Assembly (NCBI GenBank): GCA_946122785.1
Contig: CAMGYJ010000002.1
Coordinates: 9,546,339-9,610,338, forward strand
Direction of reading: 5' to 3'
Length of the DNA: 64,000 nt
Origin: Linum tenue
Lineage: Eukaryota > Streptophyta > Magnoliopsida > Malpighiales > Linaceae
A program made the position numbers and the translations under genes. Positions 44,427 to 56,400 of this stretch are shown one piece after another. The notes beneath the pieces were generated by a model. That model was not told the origin of the DNA, made no database searches, and was given only the letters and a program-made list of their open reading frames with translations. Within the stretch, counting starts at the first letter, position 1. Each line of letters begins with the position of its first letter.

Positions 44427-45450
44427 ATGGAGAAAACATCTAATGGATATACTAGGCCTAAGGAAAATGGCCATAAGGTATCACCATCATCATTACCTTG
44501 GCTTGATTTGAAAGTATTCTACGTCCGAGTTAGCAAGTGTAAGATTGACGATTCAGAAACACCGGAATACCTTATTGTAAATCACGTTCCGTTGACTCCT
44601 GATAGCCTTCTTGAAGTCAATGGTGTTAGGACACTCATAGATTCAGACGGAGCATCCACCCTCCTTCGAAGAGACCGGCTGGATAAGAAGTCTGAGGAAG
44701 CTACATTCGTGAGCACAGACAATGTGAGGACGACAGGTAGCATGAGGTTCAATGTTTTCAATCACGATACGCTGATATTCCACGGGGAGTTGGAACTGAG
44801 AAACAATTATCATCAGAGATGGAGCATGAAGTGCGAGTCAGACATTGTAGCTACTTGCAGCAGCAGCACCAGCTTCCTGAAACCGAAACAGTTTATGGGT
44901 TCAGAATCACCGAGCTCGCCTAGGATCGAGGTCTATGTTGCAGGATCATTCTTGGGGAGCCCGATTATCTTAACCAAGGGTTTGCATCTCAATGTTTATG
45001 CGAACAGAACGATTATAGGAGGATTCATGAATTCTATACCTGAACATGGTGAGAATGTTGGGACTCTTAAGGAGAATGAGCCATCCAACTGGCTTCATCT
45101 ACAGGTACATATCTAAGTGTGTATTGTGTTTCTAAGTATGATAGATGATTAGTTAGAACTGCATAGTGATTTCTTTTTTATCTTTGTTGTATTGATGACC
45201 GATGCAGTCAGCAGAATCCCCGTATGTACAGAAGCCTGACAATGAAGAAGGGTACAATGATGCCTACCGGGGGATGGATTACCGCTACATGGAGGAAGGT
45301 GAAGACGGGGAGCTGTCGTGGTTCAATGCTGGTGTTCGAGTTGGTGTTGGGATCGGATTGAGCGTTTGCCTTGGGATCGGTATAGGTGTAGGGTTGCTGG
45401 TTAGAACATACCAAGGCACAACTGGTAACCTCAGGAGGAGGCTATTCTGA
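44427..45450 (+). CDS. At1g01500-like protein, C-terminally membrane anchored
   Basis: Two exons, 44427-45104 and 45208-45450 (103-bp GT-AG intron, phase 0), give 306 aa. Motifs: PWLDLKVFYVRVSKCKIDDS, VNHVPLTPDSLLEVNGVR, LLRRDRLDKKSEEATFVSTDNVR, IEVYVAGSFLGSPIILTKGL, and the C-terminal GELSWFNAGVRVGVGIGLSVCLGIGIGVGLLVRTYQ, which forms one Gly-rich membrane helix followed by an Arg tail (RRRLF). It matches my memory of Arabidopsis At1g01500, labelled in databases as an erythronate-4-phosphate dehydrogenase family protein although no dehydrogenase motif is evident; the function is not established. The ATG at 44427 is chosen because the conserved N-terminal region starts just after it; the frame is open a few codons upstream without another ATG. 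The gene appears intact. Confidence 0.9.
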
Positions 45451-46990
45451 TTATGGAAGTTAGCAACGACAATACACTATGGAAAAGGCCAACTTCTTGT
45501 TTGTGTGATCGAATTTTAGTACTTAGACGTTGTTAGGAAAACCATTTTGATGCCATCAGTTTGACATATGCAGAAGTCGTTTTCATTGTGGATTTTGGGT
45601 GACTATGATGTGAGTGGTTGATTTTCATGATTTCAAAATCACCCTGATTTCTTCTCGACAACCCAATGCAACCAATTCAATAGGACTTGTTGAAGGAGAG
45701 ATGTTCTTAGTGACAGAGCATTCAAGAGTTCTGTTCTACCAAAGCCAATACTAATGATATTCACAAACTCGTTCAACAATACTTTCACACGTAATCATTA
45801 TCTTTACTCTTAAGAACCGTTCATAATGAATTCTTATTGGAAGATTAGTGTCATGTGGTCATGTGGAGATTTGAATATAACACTTTGTTACTTGATAAAA
45901 CAAAACAAACGGTAACACAAATAAACTAATATTACTAGCATTGAACCCGTCCCTTGGGTGAGCTGAGTTTTATTTCTTATATTTATATTAATTTTAAAAT
46001 TTTCATTATTTTAGGTCCTTGAAATCTTAAATATTGTTCTAATAAAACTTTCATAAATGATTTATGCTCCTTTATGTTCTAATGCTTTGTGAATAGTGAT
46101 TTGCGATCTTTCGAGTATGATCTCAATAAAAATTTGTTAAACCATGATTTGGTGCAAGTAATTTGTCAACCGATCACTCCTTAACTTTGATCCTATCGTT
46201 TAGGCAATAAGGAGTAAGAACATTAAACTCAGATTTATTAAAAAAAAAAAATTTGTCATCATTTCTGTAATTATTGTAATGAATTTATTTATAAGAATAC
46301 AAATTATTAGTGATTTTAAACATGCATACCGTTTCTTTGTAACTTTCGGTTTTAAAGTATTTTCATTAAAAGTGGATAGCAAACTAAAGATCAACTTTAA
46401 ATTTTCAACCTTATCTCTTATATTTGAAAACTCTGATTGCATATTTGACATGCTTTTATCATTGTCCTTTTTTTTTTCCAATTATCATTGTCCTTTTTTT
46501 TTTTCCAAAGTCAGTTGTTACAAAATCAGACATACAGAGAAAATAAAAAGAGCGCGGGAGTCGACCAATAGTCGAACTCTCGATGAGAGGGCCTTGAATG
46601 CCACATGATGGGCAGCCCTATTGAGACAACAGAGAACAAAATAGTAAGAAACCCAACTATTTAACTTGATGATAGTTAACATACAAATTTATTGTAGATT
46701 TTAATTTTATCAAGACATCAGCCACAAATTAAGAATTTTCATAAAAACAAACTCATGTTTTATCATTCTAAAAAGCTCATGCTTTCTATGAAGAACAAAG
46801 GTCATGTTTCTAGACAAAATATTTTGATAAAATTAATGTTGGGAAAAAGATCCGTGTAATAAAAATACATTCGAGACGCATTTTGTTTCTCATGTGGAGC
46901 ATGAGGTCTGCTACTTCAACATGTATGAGGTTATAAAGGTGACAATCCCCCACCATATTAATATTATGAGATAGAGGAGTTTTTTTATCG
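45451..46990. other. Intergenic, no gene seen
   Basis: AT-rich. Contains a short tandem duplication (TTATCATTGTCC plus T-run, near 46455-46505) and the 3' flank of the preceding gene. No coding motif. Confidence 0.45.
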
Positions 46991-46999
46991 ATAAAAATA

Positions 47000-47311
47000 G
47001 GGTTAATACAATATATTAGCCACAACTATGAAAATTCAAATTATTAGCCATAAATATTGTTGCAGGTCAAGATATGGCTAACTGTCTGTTACTGTTATTG
47101 AATTTTTTACGGAGAAGGCCACGTCATCGGCCACGACAGCGGCCACGTAGGAATGCTTTTAGGTTATAACTTCAAAACATAAAAGTTCAGTCAGTATTAC
47201 TAACGAAATTGTTAACAGATAGTTAACATTTGGCTAATAATTTGAATTTCAATAGTTGTGGCTATAATTCCCCGCTTCATAATAGTTGTGGCTAATATAT
47301 TGTATTTACCC
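47000..47311. mobile_element. MITE (Mutator type), 312 bp
   Basis: The ends GGGTTAATACAATATATTAG and (reverse complement of the right end) GGGTAAATACAATATATTAG continue into TTAGCCACAACTAT on both sides. The 9-bp ATAAAAATA is exactly duplicated at 46991-46999 and 47312-47320. No coding capacity. Confidence 0.88.
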
Positions 47312-47320
47312 ATAAAAATA

Positions 47321-48500
47321 TCATTGAGCTGGTTTTCGATAAAAGAATATGTATATAAAAGAACAATATATAAATTGCTTTTATAAAGTGCTACACATAA
47401 TAATTAAAATAAACAAAGCATGGGCAAAAATTTATTGGTAGATTCCATTAGGTGAAAACCTAACTACTGCCTTCAAAAAACAAAAACAAAAGTATTTATA
47501 ATTAAAAAAGAAACGTTAATCCTAACTACCACACATATACGTGGAAAAAACAAAAATAATTTTAAAAAAACTTAAAAACAAAAAAAAAGTCAATTTCGCT
47601 GTAGTGCCCATAGCGGAATCTGTGTGCACCAACTCACATCGCAGGGGGAGGCAACGTCGTCCAAGACAGGAACGGAAGGCCAAGATTGGTCGGCTGCGTG
47701 ACCAACTGGGGGAAGGAGAGTAACCGACAAGGAGCTGGGGGGGGGAGCCGAGCTGAAGGGTTTTTAGTAGGGCCCTACACACCCAAGGAGAAAGCAAAAA
47801 GGGGGGACTCAAGGGAAAAACTCATACCTAGAAAGCAGGGGACAGAGGGAGAATCGTTCTCGCCGGTATTCAAACGCAAGAAAGGCCGGCCGAACTATAG
47901 AGAACTCGAGGAAGGACGGTTCTTCCTCGTCAAAGATGTCCTGGTTTTCGGCTCGCCTGCTCATCACCTAACTCCTTCCTAGTCCTCGCCTTCCTTGTTT
48001 CAACGTGATCGGCTTCCTCCTTCTTTCTCGTCGGGTCAAGATATCTTTGTTTTTGGGTGGGGTGGCGGTTTCTGGGTCGAGGAGAGCAAAAGAGAGGAAG
48101 AAGAACTGAGAAATAAGAAGAAGAGAGAAAGAAGAAAAGAAGAAGAGTGGAGGATATGGTTGGAGTGGACAGTTTTAGTTTTAGTTTTTTTCAATTTCAA
48201 ATATCTCTCACCTAGCGACCCCATCCCTTTCCCTCTACACTCGACTCAGCTCAGCTGGCTTCCCTTTCCCCCCTTTTCTCTCTTACGCCCAACTTGATCA
48301 TTCCTGGCCAATCATTTTTGGCTTGGATGACGTGGCCCAATAAGAGTGTTATGAGTTGGTGCACACAAAAAATGCAATGTACACCATACCGAAATTGGAA
48401 AAACGCGGTGAAGAGTTTGAGGCTTACGTGAAGGGGTCTTTTTATGAAACTGCTTTAATATATTTTAAGATTCATAAAACAGTCAAACAAACCAATATTA
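47321..48500. other. Non-coding stretch with an inverted repeat pair
   Basis: A GC-richer block (47600-48300) lacks any recognisable gene although several short frames are open. GTGTGCACCAACTCA near 47620 and TGAGTTGGTGCACAC near 48352 are inverted relative to each other and may be termini of an old element of about 750 bp; target duplication not resolved. Confidence 0.35.
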
Positions 48501-48509
48501 TATGAATAT

Positions 48510-48910
48510 TATACTTATTTCTAATAACTATTCATAATTTATCTCATGGATGATTAGCAAAGTATATTAGGGATTTGAGGTGACTATTTACTACTTGAAA
48601 AGCAAAACAAACCTTCACAAAATAAACTAATATAATTCATAAAAACAGACATATAAAAAGTATTAACAAGTAACTAGTTTCCATATATAGCAATTTATAC
48701 ATATATAGCAATTTATACACATGTTATATAACATGCGTTTACTATATCTATATGTGTTATATATGTGTTAGTTGCATCATTTTATTAAGTTTGTTTTATT
48801 TATTATATGTATGTTACTTTTTTTAGAGAAATATGTATGTTACTTGAATAACAATTCTTTGCATCTCTCTCATTGCTTCAACAACATCTCTTCTGGGGGA
48901 TAATACCTGT
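48510..48910 (+). repeat. Diverged direct repeat, left copy (partner at 50107-50430)
   Basis: Shared blocks in order: TTATTTCTAATAACTATTCATAATTTATC, TAGTTTCCATATATAG, TTTTATTAAGTTTGTTTTAT, TATATGTATGTTACTTGAATAA and ATTCTGGGGG. By eye identity is around 80 % with several indels. Confidence 0.75.
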
Positions 48911-48994
48911 TAAATCAACAATATAATAGAGCACTTCATGAATAATTGGCAATGCTAAAATATTATTTGTAGAATAAACTAGTTGATAATCAAC

Positions 48995-49320
48995 ATACCA
49001 TATGACGATTGTGTTGGCTGGGGAAGGATGACAACCAAAACCTGGAGCTTGTGGTTGGCCTCCTTGGCAACCCTAACCAATTCAGCTCTAACATCCTCAC
49101 TTCCGGGAGAAGAGATTGGAACTATAGGATCCACACTGAATGTCTATCAAATGCGAGAGACGATAAGAGCCGAGATTGAGTAGGAACTATTCATAACATC
49201 ACGTACGTAGCAAATTAATACCATTCCATTAAGGTTGCAAAACCTGACTGCAGTAGCATTTGGTAGAAAAGAAAAGTTCAAACACGTCCAGTGCTCAATT
49301 CTTGAGCCTTCTATCACTTT
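48995..49320 (-). pseudogene. Argonaute MID/PIWI-proximal fragment, broken
   Basis: Two exon-like pieces on the minus strand: 49320-49222 (KVIEGSRIEHWTCLNFS) after an AG acceptor, and 49135-48995 (ELVRVAKEANHKLQVLVVILP, then QPTQSSYGM). The patterns match the Argonaute MID domain (-W-cvNFs- and -LqlLvvILPd...YG-). The splice joins the pieces one base out of frame, and neither PAZ nor the PIWI catalytic part is present nearby, so it is a relic. Argonautes bind small RNAs; this fragment cannot. Confidence 0.6.
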
Positions 49321-49492
49321 CTGCAATAACAAACAAGTCAAACATATAAGTGGAGCAAGAAATAAGAAAAGAAGGTAGTAAAGTGTATGAACACTTTGTT
49401 GGATAATGAAAATAAGACGAGGAAAAGATACAAGAATCACTTAAACTATAAGAGTCGATCTCCCATGTCTGCCACAAATAAGCTCCACTATT

Positions 49493-49658
49493 TCGGTATT
49501 CCGGTATACCGGATTATCGTCGATATATGATCGGATATTATCCGGTATACCGTATTGCCAAATCACGCCATCGAATACCGATACCGCCGGTATTCGGTAT
49601 ACCGGATACCGCCGGTATCCGGTAATACCGAATACCGGCTTACCGATTATCACCCCTA
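49493..49658. repeat. Palindromic CGGTAT/ATACCG block, probable end of a hAT-like element
   Basis: The block is made of alternating CGGTAT and ATACCG words and ends, read from the right, TAGGGGTGATAATCGGTAAG, the style of hAT-type MITE ends. The opposite end is not found, so this is a partial element. Confidence 0.5.
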
Positions 49659-50106
49659 CTTGGAAGACACCCTCATTGATAAATGCTCGTCATGATCACC
49701 CTCCTTGCTCCATCGTTGATGAATTCCTACAATTTTCAAATACCAAATTATCAAATTAAATTAAAGTTACTATTGTTAAGCCAAAGTATGAATTAACCAA
49801 ATATATTGGACATCAGCCTTGAGGTCCCTCATGATGTTAGACGTGATTAGTTTCTTCTACTCCAGATATCTAAGATCGTTCCTCCAGGCAAGATTTTCGT
49901 AGTCGTTGCCTTCGCCTCCGATCACAAATAGAGAAGACTCGGGACGTTAACGATGGTATGTGAGGGCACAAGAAAAGTAGACAATGTTAATGGAAAGACT
50001 GAGCATAACAAGGGATTTATGTATTGTATGTGATATCAAATGGATTATGTAGATGTTGACAGTAAATCGAGCAAACTTACCTGAATTTATTGAAAACAAA
50101 TAGAAC
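49659..50106. other. Non-coding stretch, nothing recognised
   Basis: AT-rich. No ORF with a recognisable motif. Confidence 0.4.
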
Positions 50107-50430
50107 ATATTTATTTCTAATAACTATTCATAATTTATCCCATGGGGTGATTAGCAACGTATATTGAGAATTTGAGTGAAGTGACTATCTAATGAAAAAT
50201 ATTAACAAGTATAGTTTCCATATATAGTAATTTATATACATGTTATGTAACATGAGTTTACTATATGTGTTATGTATATATGTGTGTTTGTTTTACTTGC
50301 ATCTTTTTATTAAGTTTGTTTTATACTATGAAAGTGTATTATTTGTGTTATATGTATGTTACTTGAATAAAAATTATTTGCATCGCTCTCATGGCTTCCA
50401 TAACACCTATTCTGGGGGGTATTTGAACCT
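50107..50430 (+). repeat. Diverged direct repeat, right copy (partner at 48510-48910)
   Basis: See the left copy. Together the two repeats flank the Argonaute fragment and the CGGTAT block. Confidence 0.75.
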
Positions 50431-50669
50431 TATACCAACATAAACCAATTAAAACAAGCTTACTATTAGAACTAGAAAAGTACAAAACGACAGAAAAACA
50501 ATCAAGCTTCACTGCTAAATATTAACCAAAGAACAACGGTACAACCTCAAAATATATACTTCCCATCAAATTTTCACTCAACCAAGTTATTCAATATCAA
50601 TTGCAACTTGACCGGGAGGGGGGGATTGTTCTGTTTACCAATAGATGCGTAGTAATTAAACACCTATTA

Positions 50670-51080
50670 GATGAGCTGGTTGGAGGATTGGATTGATGGA
50701 TTGATGGATTAAATGGAGTGGATCAAATGGATTCATGGATTGGATCAAGTGGATTAATCCATTAATCCAAATGACATCCAAGTCTTGGATCAATGTGTAA
50801 ATTTTGAAAAGTTTGGGTACTAAAATGTCATAATAAAAAAATTTAGGTACCAAAACATAATTTTCCTATGATATTTTTCATATAAAAATTTTAAATTTTG
50901 GGTACCAAAATGTAAAATATAAAAAATATAGGTATCAAACTGTAATTTACCATTTGGATCCATGAATCAATCCATGAATCCACCAATCCAATTGGATTTG
51001 GATCAAATGGATTGGATTTAAATGGATTGAATTAGATGGGTAATTTGGTGGATGATTGAATTGAAAATTGTCACCTCTAA
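50670..51080. mobile_element. Foldback MITE-like element rich in GGATTGGATT words
   Basis: The two ends consist of complementary arrays of GGATTGGAT/AATCCATTAATCC words, and the right end reads (reverse complement) TAGAGGTGACAATTTTC, hAT-like. The middle has tandem GGTACCAAAATGT phrases. Boundaries are approximate. Confidence 0.45.
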
Positions 51081-51162
51081 TCCCAGACATCATCATAGAC
51101 GATGTGAGCACCGAGAATAATTTTGGTTGATTGAAAAAAATTATTGGAAGTATATATTATAA

Positions 51163-51570
51163 GGTGACTACTTCGGTGCACTCGCAAAAATGAGTGCGTT
51201 CAATGCACCCAACTCAAAAACTAGTCTTAAGATGTCGGATTTTCAATTTTAATTTGTAGAATTAGTGTAATAGGATGATATAATATATGATAACAACTAA
51301 TTAGCGGATTACCTTAAGTCCTAGACCTCCATTTTTGAGTTTTATCTCTAACCCCCAAATTGTAAACCCTAACCTTAAATCTCTAAACTCTAAATCCTTC
51401 AAATTAAAGTAATTCTTCAATGTTTTTTGTGCAAATTCATATGTGTTATTGTTCATAAATCATAAGTGATGATTGGCATCATTTTAATATAAATCGCATG
51501 TTTAAAATGACGGTTATGAAGCGAGTGCACTGAATGCACCCAAAAAAGTGAGTGCACCGAAAACGCCACC
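51163..51570. mobile_element. MITE with inverted termini (TTCGGTGCACTC), 408 bp
   Basis: Left GGTGACTACTTCGGTGCACT and right (reverse complement) GGTGGCGTTTTCGGTGCACT are inverted repeats; a second motif, GTGCATTCAGTGCACTC-like, follows on both sides. The flanks are AT-rich (TATATTATA / ATATAATATA), so a target duplication cannot be called safely. Confidence 0.65.
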
Positions 51571-51805
51571 ATATAATATATATAATTTATGTTCTCGAGT
51601 TTTACAAGTTATTTTTTTTCATTTTGATTGCTTTTCTCTGTCCTTTTGTACCTTATACATTGTAATAGTGTTTATACTTTTATTTATTTCTCGAAAATCA
51701 TATAGGATTTAAGTATCTCCAAAAAAGGTGTTGTGGGATTGATATGAGCAAAATGAAGAACAATTTGTGTGTATTGATGTTGCACCCTGTTGTAAGCATC
51801 TTGAT

Positions 51806-52269
51806 TAGGGGTGGCTATACGGTCCGGTCCGGTTAAATTGGCTCAAATTGATCCGGTCTAGTCCGGTCTTTTTGAAAATATAAGGACCAAAGATTGGATT
51901 GGATACAATCCGGTCTTGATCTGATCCGGTCTTGACCCGGTCCGGTCCCAATTCGGTCTTGATTTTATATTGAGCTATTGGGGATTTGAGTGACCTAAGG
52001 CCTGAAAGGGCGATGAGTTGGTTAAGTTTCGTACTAAGTGCAAAGGTTTGTGACCGTTTATGCAAATTATCCTTAAGTTTTGGGTGTTGAGCTCTCTTAT
52101 CCGGTCTTTATCCAGTTTTCGATCTGGTCCCGAACGGTTTTTTACCTCAAATCTAAGCCCAAAGATTGGATTGGATTGTTTACTATCCGGTCACGGTCCA
52201 GACTCGGTCCGGGTTATACGGTCCGGTTTCGGGTAAAACCAAAAAACCCGGACCAAATAGCCAGCCCTA
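51806..52269. mobile_element. hAT-type MITE, 464 bp
   Basis: Starts TAGGGGTGGCTATACGGTCC and its right end, reversed, reads TAGGGCTGGCTATTTGGTCC. The 8-bp ATCTTGAT is duplicated exactly at 51798-51805 and 52270-52277, the hAT size. The subterminal regions carry many GGTCCGGT/CCGGTC words, candidate transposase sites. No transposase coding. Confidence 0.9.
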
Positions 52270-52439
52270 ATCTTGATAGCATGTTTTCTATGGACAGTCA
52301 AATGAAAATGAATTTATATAGTGTTACAATAGATATGGTTGCTATTTTGGAACTCGGATTACAGTTGGTAATGTAGATGATATTATAGAGAAGCAGCATG
52401 CTAGTTGGAAGTATTTGGATAATTATTCTAATTCACCTT

Positions 52440-55390
52440 TTGGGAGAGTTGGTTGTTATGGAAATCGGAATATCGGGTTACTAAGATTGCTGTTGGTGAA
52501 CATTTTGTTCAAATAAGGGTTTCAGATCCTGTGAAGTGTGTGGTGACTGCCATATATAGTCCGAACAAGACACATGATAGAGTAAGGCTTTATTCTCAGT
52601 TGCTTCCTCCAGTGATTACTCGAGACCTGGTGTGTTTATGGGGGATTTTAATGCTACTTTGTGCCCTTCTGAAGCTTCAAACACTAATGTCATTAATCAT
52701 AGCACAATTGAGTTTCGGGAGTAGGTGTCTTCTTTGGGATTATTTGATCACAAGGTCTTGGGAGAGTGGTATAAATGGTGGAACAAGCAGGATCATAACC
52801 CAATAGCGCGCAGACTAGACGGATTTTTGGTTAATCAGGAACGACTTAGTCTATTTCCTCATAGTGTTGCACAGACTCTTGCACCAGGAGTCTCGGATCA
52901 TTGTGGTTTAATGATTGATACTTCACCAAAGGGGACTACACTGCGCAAGCCTTTTAAATATTTTAATTTTTGGAGGTCCCACCCTCAGTATGGAGACCTG
53001 CTGAAGCCTGAAAGAAGCTTGGCAAAAGGAGGTACAAGGACATTCGATCAGGATTTTCAATGGTAAATTGAGAGAATTGAAAGGAAAGTTGAAGAAGTTA
53101 AATAGGACGTGCTATTCTGAGATATCTGAGAGGGTGAAAGAAGCAGAGATCCAGTTGGAGGAAATCCAAAAAAAGCTTCTAAGTGATCCAAGTGAAGAAC
53201 TTGAATTGGCACAAGTCTGTAAGGAATTGCAGATAGCTGAGAAGAGTTACGTTAGACAAAAAATCAAGAGTGCAAGGGATCTTAGAGGGTAACTCGAACA
53301 CAAAGTTTTTTCATTCTTCAGTTAAAGCCAGGACACATAGGCAGAATATTAGTAGATTGGTGGCTGATGATGGTAGTAAGCTCACAGATGTCCAGCAAAT
53401 GAGTGAACTAGCAGTGCATTTTTATAAAAAATTGTTGAGGCGGCCGGATTAGAATGTCCTTGATTATCCCAATGATTTTTTTGATAAGTTGATCAGATTA
53501 AAGCTAACTGAAGAGGAGCAACAATTGCTTTTGCTTCCTGTCACAAGAGCTGAAATAAGGCTCCAGACCCTAATGGGTTCCCAATGGAGTTTTATGTTGC
53601 TGACTGGGAGATGATTGGAACAACAGTTGAGGATGCTATTTTGAAATTCTTTCGTACAGGGGAAATGTCTAAACAGATAAACTCGATAGTCATTTCTCTC
53701 ATTCCTGAAATTTCTAACGTGGATAAGATCAAGGACTTTAGACTGATATCGTGCTGCAATGTTCTTTATAAAGCCATCTCGAAGCTATTATCTAATAGGT
53801 TATCTTGTGTGCTTCCAAAAGTGATTAGTAAATCTCAGTCTGCATTTGTTAAGGGAAGAAGTATTAGTGAGAATATCTTGATTGCTAGTGAGTTGGTGCA
53901 TGGTTATCATATAAAAACTCTAACTCCTCGCTGTGTTTTGAAAGTGGATCTTTGGAAGGATTTTGATTTAGTTGACTGGAAATTCTTGGTGAAGGTTCTA
54001 AGGGCTATGAGGTTTCCTCCTGAGTTCATTAGGCTCATTGAATCTTGTGCGATGACTCCCATGTTCAGTATTTCTTTTAATGGAGGAATTTGTGGTTATT
54101 TTCAAGGAGGTAAAGGGCTCCGTCAAGGGGACCCTTTATGCCCGTATCTATTTATCGTGGCAATGGAGTTTTTCTCTTGTCTTATGGCTAGAGAGGTTGA
54201 GAATCAGCAAATCCCTCATCATCCGAGGTGTATGGCATTGGAAATAATACACTTATGCTTTGCAGATGACCTTCTGTTATTTGCCAATGGGTCAGTGAGA
54301 GTTGTTGCTGGTATCCGAAGGCTACTGGACCATTTTTATCAGATTTCAAGGCTTCAGTATAATAAGGCAAAGTGTAATCTTTACTGTGCTGGAATTTCAG
54401 AGGACGAGAAGCAATTTATCTCACGCACAACATGGTTCCCATTAGGAGAAATGTCAGTCCGATAGTTGGGGTGCCACTTATAACTGGGAAGTTAAGTTCT
54501 GCTGACTGTCAATTGTTAATTGATAGGATTGCAGTAAAGATTATAAGTTGGAAAGCTCGTTATCTAAGCTATGCGGGCAGACTACAGTTGATCTCTACTA
54601 TAATTACAAGCACTCTTCAGTATTGGATGGCGATCTTCTGCTTGCCAATGAAGGTTCTAAAGGAAGTGGAGGCAATTTGTAATCGATTTCTATGGGGTGT
54701 GGGGGAAGATGGAGGCAGAAAGAGAGCCCCTGTTGCTTGGTCTTTTATTGCTAGGCAAAAAATGGAAGGAGGGTCGGGTATAAGGGGATTTAAAGCTTGG
54801 AACCATGCATGTGTGGTACGCCATATATAGAGTTTACTTTCTGAGGCGGGGTCGATTTGGGTGGCATGGATTCCACACTACAGACTGAAGCACAGGTCAC
54901 TTGGGGATTTGAAGCCTACCTCCACAGGTTCTTGGATATGGAAGCGAATTCTGAAGGGGTGTGCAGTAGTGCAACATTTGATTTCAGGTACAACCTCGTC
55001 TTTGCTTTGGAAAGGAACTCCTATGGAAAAATACTCGGCAAAGAATGTATGGGATACTATTAGGGAACGATTCCCTGAAGTGCCCTGGTATGAGGTTGTA
55101 TGGGGGAAGAATATGATACCAATTAGAGGCGGGGAACCAGTTCACCATGACAATTGGAGGTGCGGTGAAGACGATGGTAACCCTGAATTGAACTGGGTAT
55201 GTCTAAATCAAAAGTCCTCAATTCCATGGAGGAAGGACGTTGTCCTAGTTTCCTAGAATTGGCCGTTTGGGACATCTTTTGACCCAATGTGGAGTCAATT
55301 TTGTGCAGGATTTGAGAAGAGGAAGGAACCAGCTTTGAGGGCAAAGCTTTTTGAAGAGGGAGGGCCTGATACAACCCTGGATTTCCTCCT
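52440..55390 (+). pseudogene. LINE (L1-type), decayed: endonuclease, RT and zinc-binding tail
   Basis: Plus-strand pieces in changing frames: endonuclease (IRVSDPVKCVVTAIYSPN; ARRLDGFLVNQERLSLFPH; GVSDHCGLMID); linker (LKGKLKKLNRTCYSEISERV; EGNSNTKFFHSSVKARTHRQNISRLV); RT at 53584-54465 (KDFRLISCCNVLYKAISKLL, SQSAFVKGRSISENILIA, GLRQGDPLCPYLFIVAMEF, the active site LCFADDLLLF); thumb (WKARYLSYAGRLQLISTII); and the start of the zf-RVT region to about 55390. Several frameshifts and stops, so inactive. KVDLWKDFDLVDW replaces the usual D-KAYD-V-W box. Confidence 0.9.
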
Positions 55391-56400
55391 TGCCAAGTTG
55401 GAATTACTTGTTTAAGAAGCTAACCCAAACCATTTGAACCATGTGGATTTTTTGTTAAGTATATTAACAGTTTCAGATAGCCAACTTTGGGGGAATGGTT
55501 CTTCCAATTGGGTCGATGGAAATGTGAGGGCTTCATTTTAAACCTGGAGTTCTCCTCTACAAGTTGGAGTGTCTGGCAGCTCGAGATGGAACTCAGAAGA
55601 TCCTTTTCAAGGCTCGACAATATGCTTCCTCAACACAGGAATTCTGCCCAAATTTGTCCAAGTGTAAAACTGAGTTTGGACAGGCTATTTTGAAGCGCCA
55701 TTCCAGAAAGGTGGGCGTGCTTTGAGTCAGGGGCTTTCTATCCCATGAAAGTATGTACTTTAATGAATAGAGAAGGGGCATCAGATGAGTCATTGTGCAC
55801 CTTGAAGTCATCCATCAAGAGCCGCAAAGATGGCATCAAGGTTGCTGGTGACTTGGAGCTGAAGAAGGGAGTTTCTTTACTTATTTGTTTCAGATTGTTA
55901 CTTCCTTTGCGTTTACGTTTAGGTTTACGAGTTGTGTTAGGTTTAGGACGGTTTCCCTCGTTTGGGAGACTAGCTAGGGTCTATTTAAGCTTTCGCCTGC
56001 GTTGTAATTGAACTCAAGTTGTTCAAAGAATACATTTTGTTCATAGAGCTTTTGCCTCGTGAATTGTCCTTGGTTGAGTGGATTCGATTCCATCAAACAA
56101 GCGAGCTCAGCATCGATTGATTCATCACATCAACCGTGGACGAGTTGCTATCCTCATTGGATTGAGCCTCTTCCCCTAGTTGGCGTTGAAGTTGCACGTT
56201 CCAACCCATCTTTACTTGTTCTTGGTCTGTTTTCCTTCGAGCTTGATAAAGGGAAACAAAGGTTTGATTGGCTGCGACTACTGCGAGCTCTGTACCACAA
56301 GCTTCAGCAAGCTGAGGCTTATCACCTTCTAAATTGGAATTCTCATCCCCTAAGCTCATTTTTGGTTCATTTGATCCCACATAACCATGATATTATCCTC
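55391..56400. other. Retroelement-like debris, unassigned
   Basis: A short coding-like piece (LLYKLECLAARDGTQKILFK, near 55540-55610) is followed by a stretch with TATA-like GGTCTATTTAAGC near 55978 and a downstream leader-like region (56000-56120), reminiscent of an LTR, but no second LTR or primer site is found. A 95-codon minus frame (56380-56093) has no recognisable domain. Confidence 0.3.

Noticed and set aside
47522..48297. Several overlapping 60-100 codon ORFs on both strands
   Set aside because: Lys/Arg- or Ser-rich frames in a purine/pyrimidine-skewed stretch, no conserved motif, no splice pattern linking them.
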